DNA of 64,000 nt from Deltaproteobacteria bacterium (GTDB lineage Bacteria > Desulfobacterota > Syntrophia > Syntrophales > UBA2210), in assembly GCA_016933965.1 (NCBI GenBank), contig JAFGTS010000045.1, positions 27,293 through 91,292 of the forward strand, written 5' to 3'. A model generated the notes under the pieces. The model was not told the DNA's origin. It did no database searches and worked only from the letters and a program-made list of their open reading frames with translations. Made by a program: the position numbers and the translations under genes. The stretch's first letter is position 1, and every line of letters starts with the position of its first letter. Shown piece by piece: positions 36,923 through 46,549 of the stretch.

Positions 36923-37948
36923 ATGAAAGCCGGCAGACACGGCGGGACGGTGGGCCCGGGACCGGGTTTTGGTGCGGCGAGCAGCGACGTCGACCGAGTG
37001 ATGGACGGGATCATTGCGGTCATCGACGCCGGTCGCGTGTTCCTGGTCACTTCCCACGTGAGGCCAGACGGCGATGCCATAGGATCGTCGCTTGCCGTGT
37101 ACCACGTTCTTCGGCGTCTGGGGAAGGAAGCGGTCGTGTATATCCAGGATAAGATACCTGATATGTATCGGTTCCTTCCGGGTTCGGAGAGCATCGTTCA
37201 CCGGATCGACACGCCCGATCGCTTTGATACAGTCTTTCTGCTGGACTGCAGTGAAATGGAACGGATCGGAGAAGAATACAAGCAGCTTGAGAAAATAAGG
37301 AATATCATTAATATAGACCACCATCTCTCAAATGACGGGTTCACCCCCCATGCATTGATTGATGTCGGGGCCAGTTCCACGGGGGAGATACTGTGCCGCC
37401 TGATAAAGAGGCTCGGTGTTGCGGTGACGAAGGAGATCGCCGTTAATGTGTACACGGCGCTCATGACCGATACGGGATCGTTCCGGTATTCCAATACGGG
37501 CAGCGGCACCCTCCGGCTGGCGGCGGAGATGATCGAGCGCGGCGCCGACCCCCGGTTTATTGCCGAGCATGTCTACGAGACGATCCCGCTGGCACGGATC
37601 AGGCTGCTTCAGAGCGGTCTTCGGACGTTGCGCATCAGTGAGGATGGAACGATCGGTTCCATGGAAGTGACCCGGAAGATGCTGGCCGACGAGGGGGCCC
37701 TGCCGGAGCATACGGAAGGCATGGTGGATATGATCCGCTCCATCGAGGGCGTCGTGATCGCCGTGCTCTACCAGGAAATGCCCGACGGCCGCATAAAGGC
37801 GAGTCTGCGTTCCAAGGGGACCGTCAATGTCGAGCGGATCGCGCGGACCTTCGGGGGAGGCGGACATTTGAACGCTTCCGCCTGTATGATCGAAGGGGAT
37901 ATGGCGGAGGCGAAGAAGAAAATGCGTGCCGCCATGGAAGCGGAATAA
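36923..37948 (+). CDS. nrnA: Bifunctional oligoribonuclease / pAp phosphatase (DHH family)
   Basis: 341 aa. DHH phosphoesterase that degrades nanoRNA and dephosphorylates pAp. Mn-binding motifs: HVRPDGDAIGS, LLDCSEMER, NIDHHLSND and ALMTDTGSFRYSNT. DHHA1 domain with GGGGHLNASAC near the C-terminus. Extra Gly-rich 22 residues at the N-terminus may not be translated; a downstream start (VMDGIIAVIDAG) is possible. Sits between rbfA and truB as usual. Confidence 0.93.
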   Translation: MKAGRHGGTVGPGPGFGAASSDVDRVMDGIIAVIDAGRVFLVTSHVRPDGDAIGSSLAVYHVLRRLGKEAVVYIQDKIPDMYRFLPGSESIVHRIDTPDRFDTVFLLDCSEMERIGEEYKQLEKIRNIINIDHHLSNDGFTPHALIDVGASSTGEILCRLIKRLGVAVTKEIAVNVYTALMTDTGSFRYSNTGSGTLRLAAEMIERGADPRFIAEHVYETIPLARIRLLQSGLRTLRISEDGTIGSMEVTRKMLADEGALPEHTEGMVDMIRSIEGVVIAVLYQEMPDGRIKASLRSKGTVNVERIARTFGGGGHLNASACMIEGDMAEAKKKMRAAMEAE

Positions 37949-37951
37949 GGC

Positions 37952-38884
37952 ATGGATGGAGTGATCATCGTTGATAAACCGTCGGGAAAGACCTCCTTCG
38001 ATGTCATTCGCGATATTAAAAAAAGCATCGCCGTAAAAAAGATCGGACATGCGGGCACCCTCGATCCCCTTGCAACAGGGGTGCTTCCCGTCTGTATCGG
38101 TGAGGCGACGAAGCTGATACGGTTCTTTCTGAACGACGATAAAGAGTACCGGGCCACCCTACTCCTGGGTGTCGAGACGGAGACCCTTGACAGGGAGGGG
38201 ACCGTCACGGCCCGAAGGGATGTCGCGCTTGACGAGTCGTGCATCGATGACGTCTTTGCCGGACTTGTGGGGAAGATCGAGCAGACACCTCCCCGATACT
38301 CCGCCGTGAAGTTCAGGGGACGACCCCTCTATGAGTGGACGCGGCGGGGGATCGATGTATACCGGCGGCCGCGGGTGGTGGAGATCCATCGAATTTCCGT
38401 GGAGGATGTCACCATTCCCTACATCACCTTCACCGTCTCCTGCTCGAAGGGGACCTATATTCGGACGCTGGGGGAAGAAATTGGAAGGAGACTGGGCTGT
38501 GGGGCATGCCTCCACAGCCTCCGCCGGGTCAGAAGCGGGCGGTTCGAGATCGGCCAGGCACTGAGCCTCGAAGGATATGACCGTCGGGAAAAAGCGGAAA
38601 GATTGCGAAGAGCGTTCATCCCCCTTGCGGAGGCGATCCCCGATTTTATCCCCCTTCTGGTCGACGAAGAAGCCGTCGCGAGGATTCGGCAGGGGTGTCA
38701 GCCGGACGCCCGGATGTTCGTGGCCAGGGACCTTTCGATGGTGGGTGGCGGCGACGTGGTGAAATTAATAACGGAGGCGGGCGACGTCGTGGCCGTGGCG
38801 GAGATAATTGTTCCCGGGTGCGAGGTGTCGCAATACGATGAAAAGAGCCCCGTGGCCAGGATACTGCGGGTATTTAATGGATGA
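37952..38884 (+). CDS. truB: tRNA pseudouridine-55 synthase
   Basis: 310 aa. Catalytic Asp38 in KIGHAGTLDPLATGVLPV; also KTSFDVIRDIKK, QTPPRYSAVKFRGRPLYEW (in part) and SKGTYIRTLGEEIG. C-terminal PUA-like region about 240-310. Starts 3 bp after nrnA stop. Confidence 0.96.
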   Translation: MDGVIIVDKPSGKTSFDVIRDIKKSIAVKKIGHAGTLDPLATGVLPVCIGEATKLIRFFLNDDKEYRATLLLGVETETLDREGTVTARRDVALDESCIDDVFAGLVGKIEQTPPRYSAVKFRGRPLYEWTRRGIDVYRRPRVVEIHRISVEDVTIPYITFTVSCSKGTYIRTLGEEIGRRLGCGACLHSLRRVRSGRFEIGQALSLEGYDRREKAERLRRAFIPLAEAIPDFIPLLVDEEAVARIRQGCQPDARMFVARDLSMVGGGDVVKLITEAGDVVAVAEIIVPGCEVSQYDEKSPVARILRVFNG

Positions 38885-38916
38885 CACACCTGTGTGTCGG
38901 CCGGACACAGCGGTCG

Positions 38917-38943
38917 TTGACCGCCGATACGGCATGGTATAAG
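38917..38943 (+). promoter_or_regulatory. Extended -10 promoter for rpsO
   Basis: TATAAG at 38938-38943 preceded by TGG (extended -10), and TTGACC at 38917-38922 as a -35 with a 15-nt spacer. A perfect hairpin GCGGTC/GACCGC (38910-38924) overlaps the -35. Predicted start near 38950, about 40 nt before the rpsO start codon. Confidence 0.6.
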
Positions 38944-38991
38944 AGGGAAACTACTGTTACAGACCTTAACTTTTAGAGGAGGATGAAAACG

Positions 38992-39258
38992 GTGTTAGAA
39001 CAGGAAAGAAAACAGGAATTAATCAACCAGTTTCAGACGCATGAAGGAGACACGGGATCCCCGGAAGTGCAGATAGCCCTGCTGACTGCACGGATCGAAT
39101 ATCTGACCGACCATTTCAAGGTCCATAAAAAGGATCATCATTCCCGCCGGGGACTTCTCAAGCTGGTTGGCAAGAGACGGAGGCTGCTCGATTATCTGAA
39201 AAAAAAGGATATAGAGCGATACAGAGACATTATCAAGCGCCTCGGCCTGAGAAGGTAA
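38992..39258 (+). CDS. rpsO: 30S ribosomal protein S15
   Basis: 88 aa from GTG 38992 ([14 protein letters not shown]). AGGAGG at 38977-38982 is 9 nt from the GTG but directly abuts the in-frame ATG at 38983, so the GTG is the real start; the resulting length equals other S15 proteins. Conserved [17 protein letters not shown] and [20 protein letters not shown]. The upstream segment may be an S15 autoregulatory leader. Confidence 0.96.
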   Translation: MLEQERKQELINQFQTHEGDTGSPEVQIALLTARIEYLTDHFKVHKKDHHSRRGLLKLVGKRRRLLDYLKKKDIERYRDIIKRLGLRR

Positions 39259-39318
39259 GAAACGTAAGAAACTATTGAAGAAGAGCGCCGATGGCGCTCG
39301 TGAGGAGAAATAGAACAA

Positions 39319-41451
39319 ATGAATACAATTTTCAAAACGGAATTTGAGGGACGGGACATTACCATTGCGACGGGCCACCTGGCTGGCCAGGCGGATGGAA
39401 CCGCGCTGGTCACTTACGGTGAAACGGTTGTCCTCGTTACCGCCGTATCGCTGAGAACAAAGCGGGAGGGGACCGATTTTCTTCCCCTGACGGTGGATTA
39501 CCAGGAAATGACAGCGGCGGCGGGAAAGATCCCCGGGGGGTTTTTCAAAAGAGAGGGGCGACCGAATGAACGGGAGATCCTGACATCGAGGATCATCGAC
39601 CGATCCATAAGGCCCCTGTTTCCCAAGGGATATTTTTACGAAACCCAGATCGTGGCAACGCTCCTTTCCTATGACGGTGATAACAGTTCTGACGTGGCGG
39701 CCATGCTGGGAACGTCGGCGGCCCTGACCATGTCAGACATTCCCTTCAAGGGCCCTGTCGCCGGTATCCGGGTCGGAAGGGTGGAGGGCAGGCTGGTCTG
39801 CAACCCCTCCCTGCAGGATATGGAGCAAAGCGATCTTGACCTCTTCCTGGTGGGAAGAAAAATCGTTCCCGGCACCGGGGACGGGGAGTTTGACGTCAAC
39901 CTCGTCATGCTGGAAGGGGGAGCCCGGGAAATCGGGGAAGATATCGTTCTGGAAGCGATCGATATGGGTCTGAAAGCCCTGCGCCCCGTGATCGAACTGC
40001 AGGATCAGGTCCGCGCCGCCATCGGCAAGGAAAAAAGGGAACTGGAACCCCTCGAGATCGAAGACGAGCTGAGAGAACGAGTTCGTACCGCTGCTTTCGA
40101 CGGATTGAGACGTGCCTACACAACGGCGCGGAAACAGGACCGGCAGGCGCTTCTCGCCGATGTGAGAAAGAAAGTGATGGAAGAATGCGGTGGGGAAGAA
40201 CCGCTGATGCAGTCAAAGGCGGAGGCGGTTTTCGAGGAGATCGAGAGGTCCCTGTTGCGGGACATGATCATACAGGAGAAGAAGAGGATCGATGACCGGA
40301 CGAACAGGGACATCCGGCCCATCCAATGCGAGGTCGGGCTCCTTCCGCGAACGCACGGGTCGGCGCTCTTTACCAGGGGTGAAACGCAGTCGCTCGCCGT
40401 GCTCACCCTGGGTACGTCGGCGGATGAACAGCGGATGGATTATGTCGGCGGCGAGGAGATGCGTTCCTTCATCCTCCATTATAATTTTCCGCCCTACAGC
40501 GTGGGAGAGGCCCGCTTTCTGAGAGGGCCCGGGCGCAGGGAGATCGGTCACGGCGCCCTCGCCCGGAGAGCGCTCCTCCCGGTGATGCCCTCGCCCGATG
40601 ACTTTCCTTACACGGTACGGATAGTTTCCGAAATCCTCTCCTCGAACGGTTCCTCGTCGATGGCGACGGTCTGCAGCGGCTCCCTTTCTCTCATGGATGC
40701 CGGTGTTCCCGTGAAAGACGTTGTCGCCGGGATAGCCATGGGTCTTTTGAAACAGGACGGTGAGATCGTTATTCTTTCCGATATACTCGGCGATGAGGAT
40801 CATGCCGGGGATATGGATTTCAAGGTCTGCGGAACGAAGAACGGTATCACGGCACTGCAGATGGATATCAAGATAGACGGCATCACAGGAGATGTTCTGC
40901 GCGATGCGCTCTATCAGGCGAAAGAAGGACGGTTCTTTATCATAGACAAACTGCGCGATACGATAAGCGAACCGCGCGCGAACCTGTCCGTTTACGCACC
41001 GCGCATCACGACCATCACCATCAATCCCGAGAGGATCCGTGACGTTATCGGCACCGGAGGGAAGAATATCCGCCAGATCATCAGTGAAACCGGCGCCGAG
41101 ATCAACGTGGAGGACGACGGCACCGTCATGGTGGCCTCCAACAACGAAGAGGCTGCGCTGCGGGCCATTGCCATGATCAGGGCCCTGACGGAGGATGCCG
41201 AGGTCGGAAAGATCTACCTGGGTACGGTGAAGCGGGTCGTCGATTTCGGTGCTTTTGTTGAGATACTGCCCGGCATCGACGGTCTTGTCCACATATCTCA
41301 GCTTGAGAACCGTCGTGTCAACAAGGTCACCGACGTTATCCGCGAAGGCGACCAGGTGCCCGTAAAGGTCATCGACATCGACCGGAACGGGAAGATAAAG
41401 TTGAGCAGAAAGGAAGCCCTCGAAGAAACCGGCCGGGGCAAAGAGCAATAA
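39319..41451 (+). CDS. pnp: Polyribonucleotide nucleotidyltransferase (PNPase)
   Basis: 710 aa, phosphorolytic 3'-5' exoribonuclease. Two RNase PH domains (about 1-210 and 300-540; the second with FLRGPGRREIGHGALARRAL and SDILGDEDHAGDMDFKVCG), an alpha domain between, then KH (VIGTGGKNIRQIISETGAEI) and S1 (GKIYLGTVKRVVDFGAFVEI). Standard rpsO-pnp order. Confidence 0.97.
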   Translation: MNTIFKTEFEGRDITIATGHLAGQADGTALVTYGETVVLVTAVSLRTKREGTDFLPLTVDYQEMTAAAGKIPGGFFKREGRPNEREILTSRIIDRSIRPLFPKGYFYETQIVATLLSYDGDNSSDVAAMLGTSAALTMSDIPFKGPVAGIRVGRVEGRLVCNPSLQDMEQSDLDLFLVGRKIVPGTGDGEFDVNLVMLEGGAREIGEDIVLEAIDMGLKALRPVIELQDQVRAAIGKEKRELEPLEIEDELRERVRTAAFDGLRRAYTTARKQDRQALLADVRKKVMEECGGEEPLMQSKAEAVFEEIERSLLRDMIIQEKKRIDDRTNRDIRPIQCEVGLLPRTHGSALFTRGETQSLAVLTLGTSADEQRMDYVGGEEMRSFILHYNFPPYSVGEARFLRGPGRREIGHGALARRALLPVMPSPDDFPYTVRIVSEILSSNGSSSMATVCSGSLSLMDAGVPVKDVVAGIAMGLLKQDGEIVILSDILGDEDHAGDMDFKVCGTKNGITALQMDIKIDGITGDVLRDALYQAKEGRFFIIDKLRDTISEPRANLSVYAPRITTITINPERIRDVIGTGGKNIRQIISETGAEINVEDDGTVMVASNNEEAALRAIAMIRALTEDAEVGKIYLGTVKRVVDFGAFVEILPGIDGLVHISQLENRRVNKVTDVIREGDQVPVKVIDIDRNGKIKLSRKEALEETGRGKEQ

Positions 41452-41495
41452 TCCCGGTTCCCGACGAGGGCGGCGATGCAGGCGGAGCGGTTTCG

Positions 41496-41942
41496 GTGGA
41501 TGATATTCCCGTACTGGTAAGGATTCTGGGACATGGCGGCGAGGAACTGCTTCCCCGCCGCATGACGGAAGATGCCGCAGGAATGGATATCTTTGCCGCC
41601 GTTGAGTCGCCGGAAGTCATTCCCTCGGGAGAATGGAGGGTTGTTCCGACGGGTATCGAGATCGCCCTGCCCCGGGGGTACGAGGCCCAGATCCGGCCAC
41701 GCAGCGGGCTCGCCCTGAAATACGGCGTGACCATCCTCAATTCACCGGGTACGATCGACGCCGATTACCGGGGAGAGATCAGGATCATTCTCATCAACCA
41801 TGGTGAAGCACCTTTTCGGGTTTCGCGGGGGGACCGGATCGCGCAGATGGTGGTGAGCCCCGTGTGCCGCGTATCCTGGTCGGTCCGCCCGGGGCTTGAC
41901 AGGACGGAACGGAACACAGGCGGATTCGGTCACACCGGCTAG
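41496..41942 (+). CDS. dut: dUTP diphosphatase
   Basis: 148 aa trimeric dUTPase producing dUMP. All five motifs are visible: AGMDIFA, RPRSGLALKYG, GTIDADYRGEI (catalytic Asp), RGDRIAQMV and the C-terminal RNTGGFGHTG. GTG start at 41496 with GGCGGAG 8 nt upstream. Last gene of the operon, followed by a strong terminator. Confidence 0.95.
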   Translation: MDDIPVLVRILGHGGEELLPRRMTEDAAGMDIFAAVESPEVIPSGEWRVVPTGIEIALPRGYEAQIRPRSGLALKYGVTILNSPGTIDADYRGEIRIILINHGEAPFRVSRGDRIAQMVVSPVCRVSWSVRPGLDRTERNTGGFGHTG

Positions 41943-41964
41943 AAGGACCGGCGGGACCGGCACA

Positions 41965-41998
41965 CCCCTTCCCGGGGCGTTTCGGGAGGGGGTTTTTT
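41965..41998 (+). terminator. Intrinsic terminator after dut
   Basis: CCCCTTCCCG pairs with CGGGAGGGGG (one T-G wobble) around an 8-nt loop, followed by TTTTTT. Ends the rimP-to-dut operon. Confidence 0.9.
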
Positions 41999-42058
41999 GT
42001 TTGTTTTAAGAAGCAATTTGTTGTATTTACATACGGAATTCCAAATGACGGGAGATAC

Positions 42059-43252
42059 ATGAGCGCACGAGGGTCTGTGAAACGGAACCGGGTCAGCAAA
42101 TCTTACAGGGAAATCAATGAGAAAATTGCCCAGGGGAATGCGGTCGTCGTCACTGCCGAGGAGATAATCGATATCGTCGAACGCCACGGCGATGTCGAAG
42201 CGGCCAGGCGGGTCGACGTGGTGACCACGGGGACCTTCGGTCCCATGTGTTCTTCCGGTGCCTTTCTCAATTTCGGGCATACGTCACCCAAGATCAAGGC
42301 GTCCCGGGTTTGGTTCAACGATGTTTCTGCTTACGGGGGTATCGCCGCCGTCGACTGTTATATCGGAGCGACCGAAGTGGTCGAAGGTGACCCGCTGAAC
42401 AGTATTCATCCCGGTGAGTTCAATTACGGCGGCGGACATGTCATTGAGGACCTTGTGGCGGGGAATGTCATACGTTTGCGCACGGAGGGATACGGTACCG
42501 ACTGCTATCCGGCGCGAAAGTTCGAAAAGAACATCACCATTCACGACCTGCGGGATGCCATCCTCTTCAATCCCCGAAATGCTTACCAGAATTACAATTG
42601 CGCGACGAACATGTCCGACCGGATCATCTATACTTACATGGGTGTGCTTAGGCCCTTCATGGCGAACGCCACCTATTCCACTGCGGGACAGTTAAGTCCG
42701 CTCTTCAACGATCCCTTTTTCAGGACCGTCGGCATCGGCACGCGCATATTCCTGGGCGGTGCCCGGGGATACGTGGCCTGGCCCGGCACTCAGCACAACA
42801 TGGCGGTCTCGCGGGGAGAGAACGGTGTCCCCAGGGAGGGCGCGGGAACCATCGCCGTCATCGGCAATCTGAAACGCATGAACCCCGAATGGCTTGTGGG
42901 TGCCAGTATACTGGGATACGGTGTCTCCCTGTACGTCGGTGTGGGAATCCCCATTCCCGTCTTGAACGAGGAAATTGTGCGGTATACCGCCGTGAGGGAT
43001 GAGGACATCTATACCCAGGTGTATGATTTCGGTGTGGATTACCCGAGCGGAAACCTGAAGAGTCTCGGAGAGGTCAGCTACGGCGAGCTTCGATCAGGCA
43101 AAATAGTGCTTAACGGCAGGGAGATCGACACGGCCCCCCTGTCGAGTTACTATAAGGCCCGGCAGATCGCCTACACCCTGAAGGAATGGATCGAACGGGG
43201 TGAGTTCTTTCTCGGTGAACCGGTAGGGACTCTGTCGGCAGATAATTCTTGA
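42059..43252 (+). CDS. DUF39 / homocysteine biosynthesis protein (L-aspartate semialdehyde sulfurtransferase family)
   Basis: 397 aa. Related to the methanogen proteins that convert aspartate semialdehyde to homocysteine by sulfur transfer; also widespread in anaerobic deltaproteobacteria. Cysteines in conserved contexts: Cys64 (GPMCSSGAFLNFGH), Cys100 (AAVDCYIGATE) and Cys149 (GTDCYPARKFEK); one is expected to carry the persulfide. No CBS-domain extension. GGGAG precedes the ATG. A companion NIL/ferredoxin gene is not adjacent. Confidence 0.85.
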   Translation: MSARGSVKRNRVSKSYREINEKIAQGNAVVVTAEEIIDIVERHGDVEAARRVDVVTTGTFGPMCSSGAFLNFGHTSPKIKASRVWFNDVSAYGGIAAVDCYIGATEVVEGDPLNSIHPGEFNYGGGHVIEDLVAGNVIRLRTEGYGTDCYPARKFEKNITIHDLRDAILFNPRNAYQNYNCATNMSDRIIYTYMGVLRPFMANATYSTAGQLSPLFNDPFFRTVGIGTRIFLGGARGYVAWPGTQHNMAVSRGENGVPREGAGTIAVIGNLKRMNPEWLVGASILGYGVSLYVGVGIPIPVLNEEIVRYTAVRDEDIYTQVYDFGVDYPSGNLKSLGEVSYGELRSGKIVLNGREIDTAPLSSYYKARQIAYTLKEWIERGEFFLGEPVGTLSADNS

Positions 43253-43485
43253 CACTGTCGAGAAGTGGCAGAGCGGCAATGAACGAGACAGCTTCGTGGT
43301 CGTGGTACATGTGCAGGCGGGGCAGGTGAATCCTGAGGATTGAGTCATTCTGGTGCATTCATCACGGTAGCGTGACGCCGAAGAAGGATTAAAAAAGGTT
43401 GTCAATTTATAGTTGTAAAAACAGTTTTTTACTGGTAGTAAGAGAGAAACCCCTTTGTAGAGGACCTTTATAGAGGACTTGTGTA

Positions 43486-43752
43486 GTGAAGATCGGAAGA
43501 TATCTTCTGGGATTCATTCTTCTCATGATGATTCTGATCGTCTTCGGCGACAGGGGATTTGTCGATTACTATTCGCAACGAGGCAGGCTGCGCTCATTGC
43601 AGGATGCCAATGCCCGTATTGCGAAGGAAAATGCCGCCCTGAAGGAAGAAATTCTTCTGCTGACCACCGATGAGCGGTACATTGAGCGGGTGGCCAGAGA
43701 AGAGCTCGGGATGGTAAAAAAAGGAGAAATTGTGTATCGGTTCGTCGATTAA
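43486..43752 (+). CDS. Septum formation initiator FtsB/DivIC-like protein
   Basis: 88 aa bitopic membrane protein of the divisome. One transmembrane helix (about 5-21, YLLGFILLMMILIVFG), then a coiled coil (RLRSLQDANARIAKENAALK) and the conserved ERVAREELGMVKKGEIVYRF end. GTG start at 43486 with AGAGGA about 8 nt upstream. Lies ahead of the pil genes, from which it is separated by 81 bp. Confidence 0.85.
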   Translation: MKIGRYLLGFILLMMILIVFGDRGFVDYYSQRGRLRSLQDANARIAKENAALKEEILLLTTDERYIERVAREELGMVKKGEIVYRFVD

Positions 43753-43833
43753 ATCCACACTGGTGAAAGCGCCTCTTTCTCCCGGCGGACCGGGTCGAAC
43801 GACATCTACTGAAAACACCATCGGACAAGGGCC

Positions 43834-44898
43834 ATGCTTCCATCAATAAAAGAATTGTTTTTCGCTGATAAGAAAGTGGTGGGAATAGATATCGGGTCTC
43901 ACTCAATCAAACTTGTTGAAATTGCCGATACGCCGAAAGGATATGTTCTCAACAGTTTCGGCCAAATCCCGCTGGAAAAGGGCATCATCGAAGAAGGTAT
44001 CATAAAGAATCGCAACGATCTCACAAAGCACCTGAAAGAACTCTTCAAGGCGTCCAAATGTCAGCTGAAAAAAGTTGCCGCCGCCCTTCCCGGCCATATC
44101 GTTGTCATCAAGAAAACGGCGCTCAATCATATGGATGAGCATGAGCTGCGTGCGATGATCATGGACGAGGCAAGTGAATACCTCCCCTTCAGTGACAGCA
44201 GCCAGATCCATTTCGACTGTCACATCGTCGGCGGTAATGCGCTGAATCCGGAAAAGATGGATGTCGTCATTGCCTCGGCGAGACGGGACCTGATCAAGAA
44301 CTACACGGAAGCCATAGAAAAAATGGGGTGCCGCGTCGCCATCATGGATGTCGACTCCTTTGCCCTTCAGACGGCCTTCGAGCAGAACTATGAACTTGAC
44401 GATGCAGACATCGTCGTTCTTCTGAATATCGGCGCCAGCATCACGAATATAAATATCGTCCGCGGCGGAGAATCACTTTTCACCCGGAACGTGCTCGTAG
44501 GTGGTGCCACGATAACACAGGCACTCAGCAACCAGCGGGGGATCCCCTTTGAAGAGGCGGAGATCATCAAGTGTGAGGAGATAGACGACAGTTTCAGGAC
44601 AGAACTACTCAACCTCGGGGAACCCATATTCCTGGAGATAGAACGGACGCTGGACTTTTTCATCTCCGAGATGGGGGGGATGGACGTCAACCGGATCATC
44701 GTCAGCGGCGGATGTTCCAGGATACCGGGAATCGTGGAACATCTCGCCTCACGACTGCGGTGTAGTGCGGAAAAACTGAATCCTTTCAATAAGATAACTT
44801 ACGACAAAAAGGTTTTTAATGAGGCCTACATAGAAACCATCAGTCCCATTGCCGCGCTTGGGGTAGGGCTGGCTCTCAGGAGAATAGATGATATATGA
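43834..44898 (+). CDS. pilM: Type IV pilus assembly protein PilM
   Basis: 354 aa actin-like ATPase of the inner-membrane alignment subcomplex. VVGIDIGSHSIKLVEI (phosphate-1 loop), NIGASITNINIVRGGESLF and the late IIVSGGCSRIPGIVEHL (adenosine loop) match PilM/FtsA-like fold. Cytoplasmic. Its stop overlaps pilN by 4 bp. Confidence 0.95.
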   Translation: MLPSIKELFFADKKVVGIDIGSHSIKLVEIADTPKGYVLNSFGQIPLEKGIIEEGIIKNRNDLTKHLKELFKASKCQLKKVAAALPGHIVVIKKTALNHMDEHELRAMIMDEASEYLPFSDSSQIHFDCHIVGGNALNPEKMDVVIASARRDLIKNYTEAIEKMGCRVAIMDVDSFALQTAFEQNYELDDADIVVLLNIGASITNINIVRGGESLFTRNVLVGGATITQALSNQRGIPFEEAEIIKCEEIDDSFRTELLNLGEPIFLEIERTLDFFISEMGGMDVNRIIVSGGCSRIPGIVEHLASRLRCSAEKLNPFNKITYDKKVFNEAYIETISPIAALGVGLALRRIDDI

Positions 44899-45440
44899 TA
44901 AAAATTAATCTACTTCCCTATCGAGAGGAACGGAAAAAGGCGGATCTTCAACGTCAGATTATTATGATATCGGGGATCATCGTCCTCTTTCTATTCATCA
45001 TAGGTGCCGTGCAGCTTTTCGTTACCATGAGCGTCAGCGGCCTGGAGCGGGATGTGGCAGCGGCGGAGCAGCAGTTGACAATCCTGACAAAAATAACGGG
45101 GGACCTCGACAAATATAAGAAAGATAAGGAAACGCTGGAGAAAAAAATAGCCATTATCGACGACCTCGAAAAAGGGAGAAGCAAACCGGTTCGTTTCCTT
45201 GATGACTTGGCCGCGGCCGTGCCCATCGGTAAAATATGGCTCACCGCTTTTAAGAAGGATGATGAAGGCATCACTATAGAAGGTGTGGCCATAGACAATA
45301 TTGCAATCGCTCTCTTCATGCAGCGGCTGCAGGAGTCCTCCATGGTCACGTCGGTGGATCTGATTTCTTCGGAACAGGTAACGGTTTCAGGTGTCAAGTT
45401 AATGAATTTTACCTTGTCCTGTAACCAAATAAAGGGATAA
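44895..45440 (+). CDS. pilN: Type IV pilus assembly protein PilN
   Basis: 181 aa. Starts with the PilN signature MIKINLLPYREERKKAD (PilM-binding INLLPYR), then one transmembrane helix (about 22-45) and a periplasmic coiled coil plus ferredoxin-like domain. Partner of PilM and PilO. Confidence 0.95.
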   Translation: MIKINLLPYREERKKADLQRQIIMISGIIVLFLFIIGAVQLFVTMSVSGLERDVAAAEQQLTILTKITGDLDKYKKDKETLEKKIAIIDDLEKGRSKPVRFLDDLAAAVPIGKIWLTAFKKDDEGITIEGVAIDNIAIALFMQRLQESSMVTSVDLISSEQVTVSGVKLMNFTLSCNQIKG

Positions 45441-45444
45441 AAAA

Positions 45445-46056
45445 ATGGCTATCACCGTAGATTCTCTCATCAATTTGTCACCGAGGAACAAGCTCTTGAT
45501 TCTTGTCGGGGTCTTGCTGCTTATCGGGTATTTGTATTTCATGTACCTTCTTCAACCCGCTCTGGCTGAGCGTTCCCAGTTAAAGGAAAACTACGAGAAC
45601 CTTCAACGCCAGATTGAATCGCGCCAGCAGGTGATGAAGCAGATAGAGCAGCATAAGAAAGATATTGCAGAATTGCAGAAGAACCTTCAGACGGCAATAG
45701 CCAAACTACCCGAGCAGAAGGAAATCCCCGGCCTTCTCGTTGCCATATCGGATGCAGAAAAAGAAGAGGGGCTGGAAAATCTGCTCTTCAAACCGTCAGA
45801 ACCGGTTCCAAAAGATTTTTATAAGGAAATCCCCGTCAGCGTCATCGTCATGGGGGGATATCATGACATCGCCTCTTTCTTTGGCCGCATCGCTACTCTT
45901 CCTCGGATCGTGAACATTACGGAATTCGAGGTTCAGCGATCAAAGGCAAAGGGAGCCGCTTCTCACTTACTCAGCGCAAAGTGTCTTCTGAAAACTTACA
46001 TGTTTATGGAACCAACAGAAGAGGAAAAAACGGCAGATGAGGAAAAACAGACATAA
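45445..46056 (+). CDS. pilO: Type IV pilus assembly protein PilO
   Basis: 203 aa. One transmembrane helix near residues 15-36 (LLILVGVLLLIGYLYFMYLL), a coiled coil (QIESRQQVMKQIEQHKKDI) and a ferredoxin-like periplasmic domain containing EIPVSVIVMGGYHDIASFF. Heterodimer partner of PilN. Overlaps pilP by 20 bp. Confidence 0.94.
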   Translation: MAITVDSLINLSPRNKLLILVGVLLLIGYLYFMYLLQPALAERSQLKENYENLQRQIESRQQVMKQIEQHKKDIAELQKNLQTAIAKLPEQKEIPGLLVAISDAEKEEGLENLLFKPSEPVPKDFYKEIPVSVIVMGGYHDIASFFGRIATLPRIVNITEFEVQRSKAKGAASHLLSAKCLLKTYMFMEPTEEEKTADEEKQT

Positions 46057-46549
46057 AAGTATAGCAGCAGTCCTGTTGTTTTGTGTAGTGCTGTCCCTCT
46101 ATCCTGTTGTAGGGATGCTTTACGGTGCCACCGAAGAGGTGACGGACGACTCTACATACCGATACACTCGGGAGGGAAAGGTTGACCCCTTTAAACCCTT
46201 TATCGAAATAGAAGAAAAAGAAAAGGGGAAATCTACCGGTGATGTCAAACCAGGAACAGCGGCCGAGGAAGTCCAGTGGCGCCCACCTCTCGAACGTTTC
46301 GGTGTAGAGGAGTTTAACCTTGTAGGCATTATCTGGAATAAAAAGAGTCAGATCGCCACTGTAGAGGATTCAAAGGGGAAATTTTATACGCTTCAGGTTG
46401 GGTCGAAGATCGGCCTGAAAGACGGAATAGTGGAAAATATCCTTCCCGATCAGGTCGTCGTGGTTGAAAAAATGAAAGACGCCTTTGATAACGTCACACT
46501 GGAACGCGTGATTTTAATGCTTAGAACCGGAGAAGAGGGAGAACTATGA
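46037..46549 (+). CDS. pilP: Type IV pilus assembly lipoprotein PilP
   Basis: 170 aa. N-terminal hydrophobic export segment (about 8-30). Then the PilP core: GKVDPFKPFIEIEEKEK, LERFGVEEFNLVGIIWNKKS and VVVVEKMKD, which links PilNO to the secretin. There is no clear lipobox Cys after the hydrophobic segment, so anchoring may be by the uncleaved helix. Ends in a 4-bp overlap with pilQ. Confidence 0.9.
   Translation: MRKNRHKSIAAVLLFCVVLSLYPVVGMLYGATEEVTDDSTYRYTREGKVDPFKPFIEIEEKEKGKSTGDVKPGTAAEEVQWRPPLERFGVEEFNLVGIIWNKKSQIATVEDSKGKFYTLQVGSKIGLKDGIVENILPDQVVVVEKMKDAFDNVTLERVILMLRTGEEGEL

Noticed and set aside
43253..43485. Sigma-54 promoter before the ftsB-pil region
   Set aside because: TGGCAGAGCGGCAA looked close, but the GG-to-GC distance is wrong for the -24/-12 rule.
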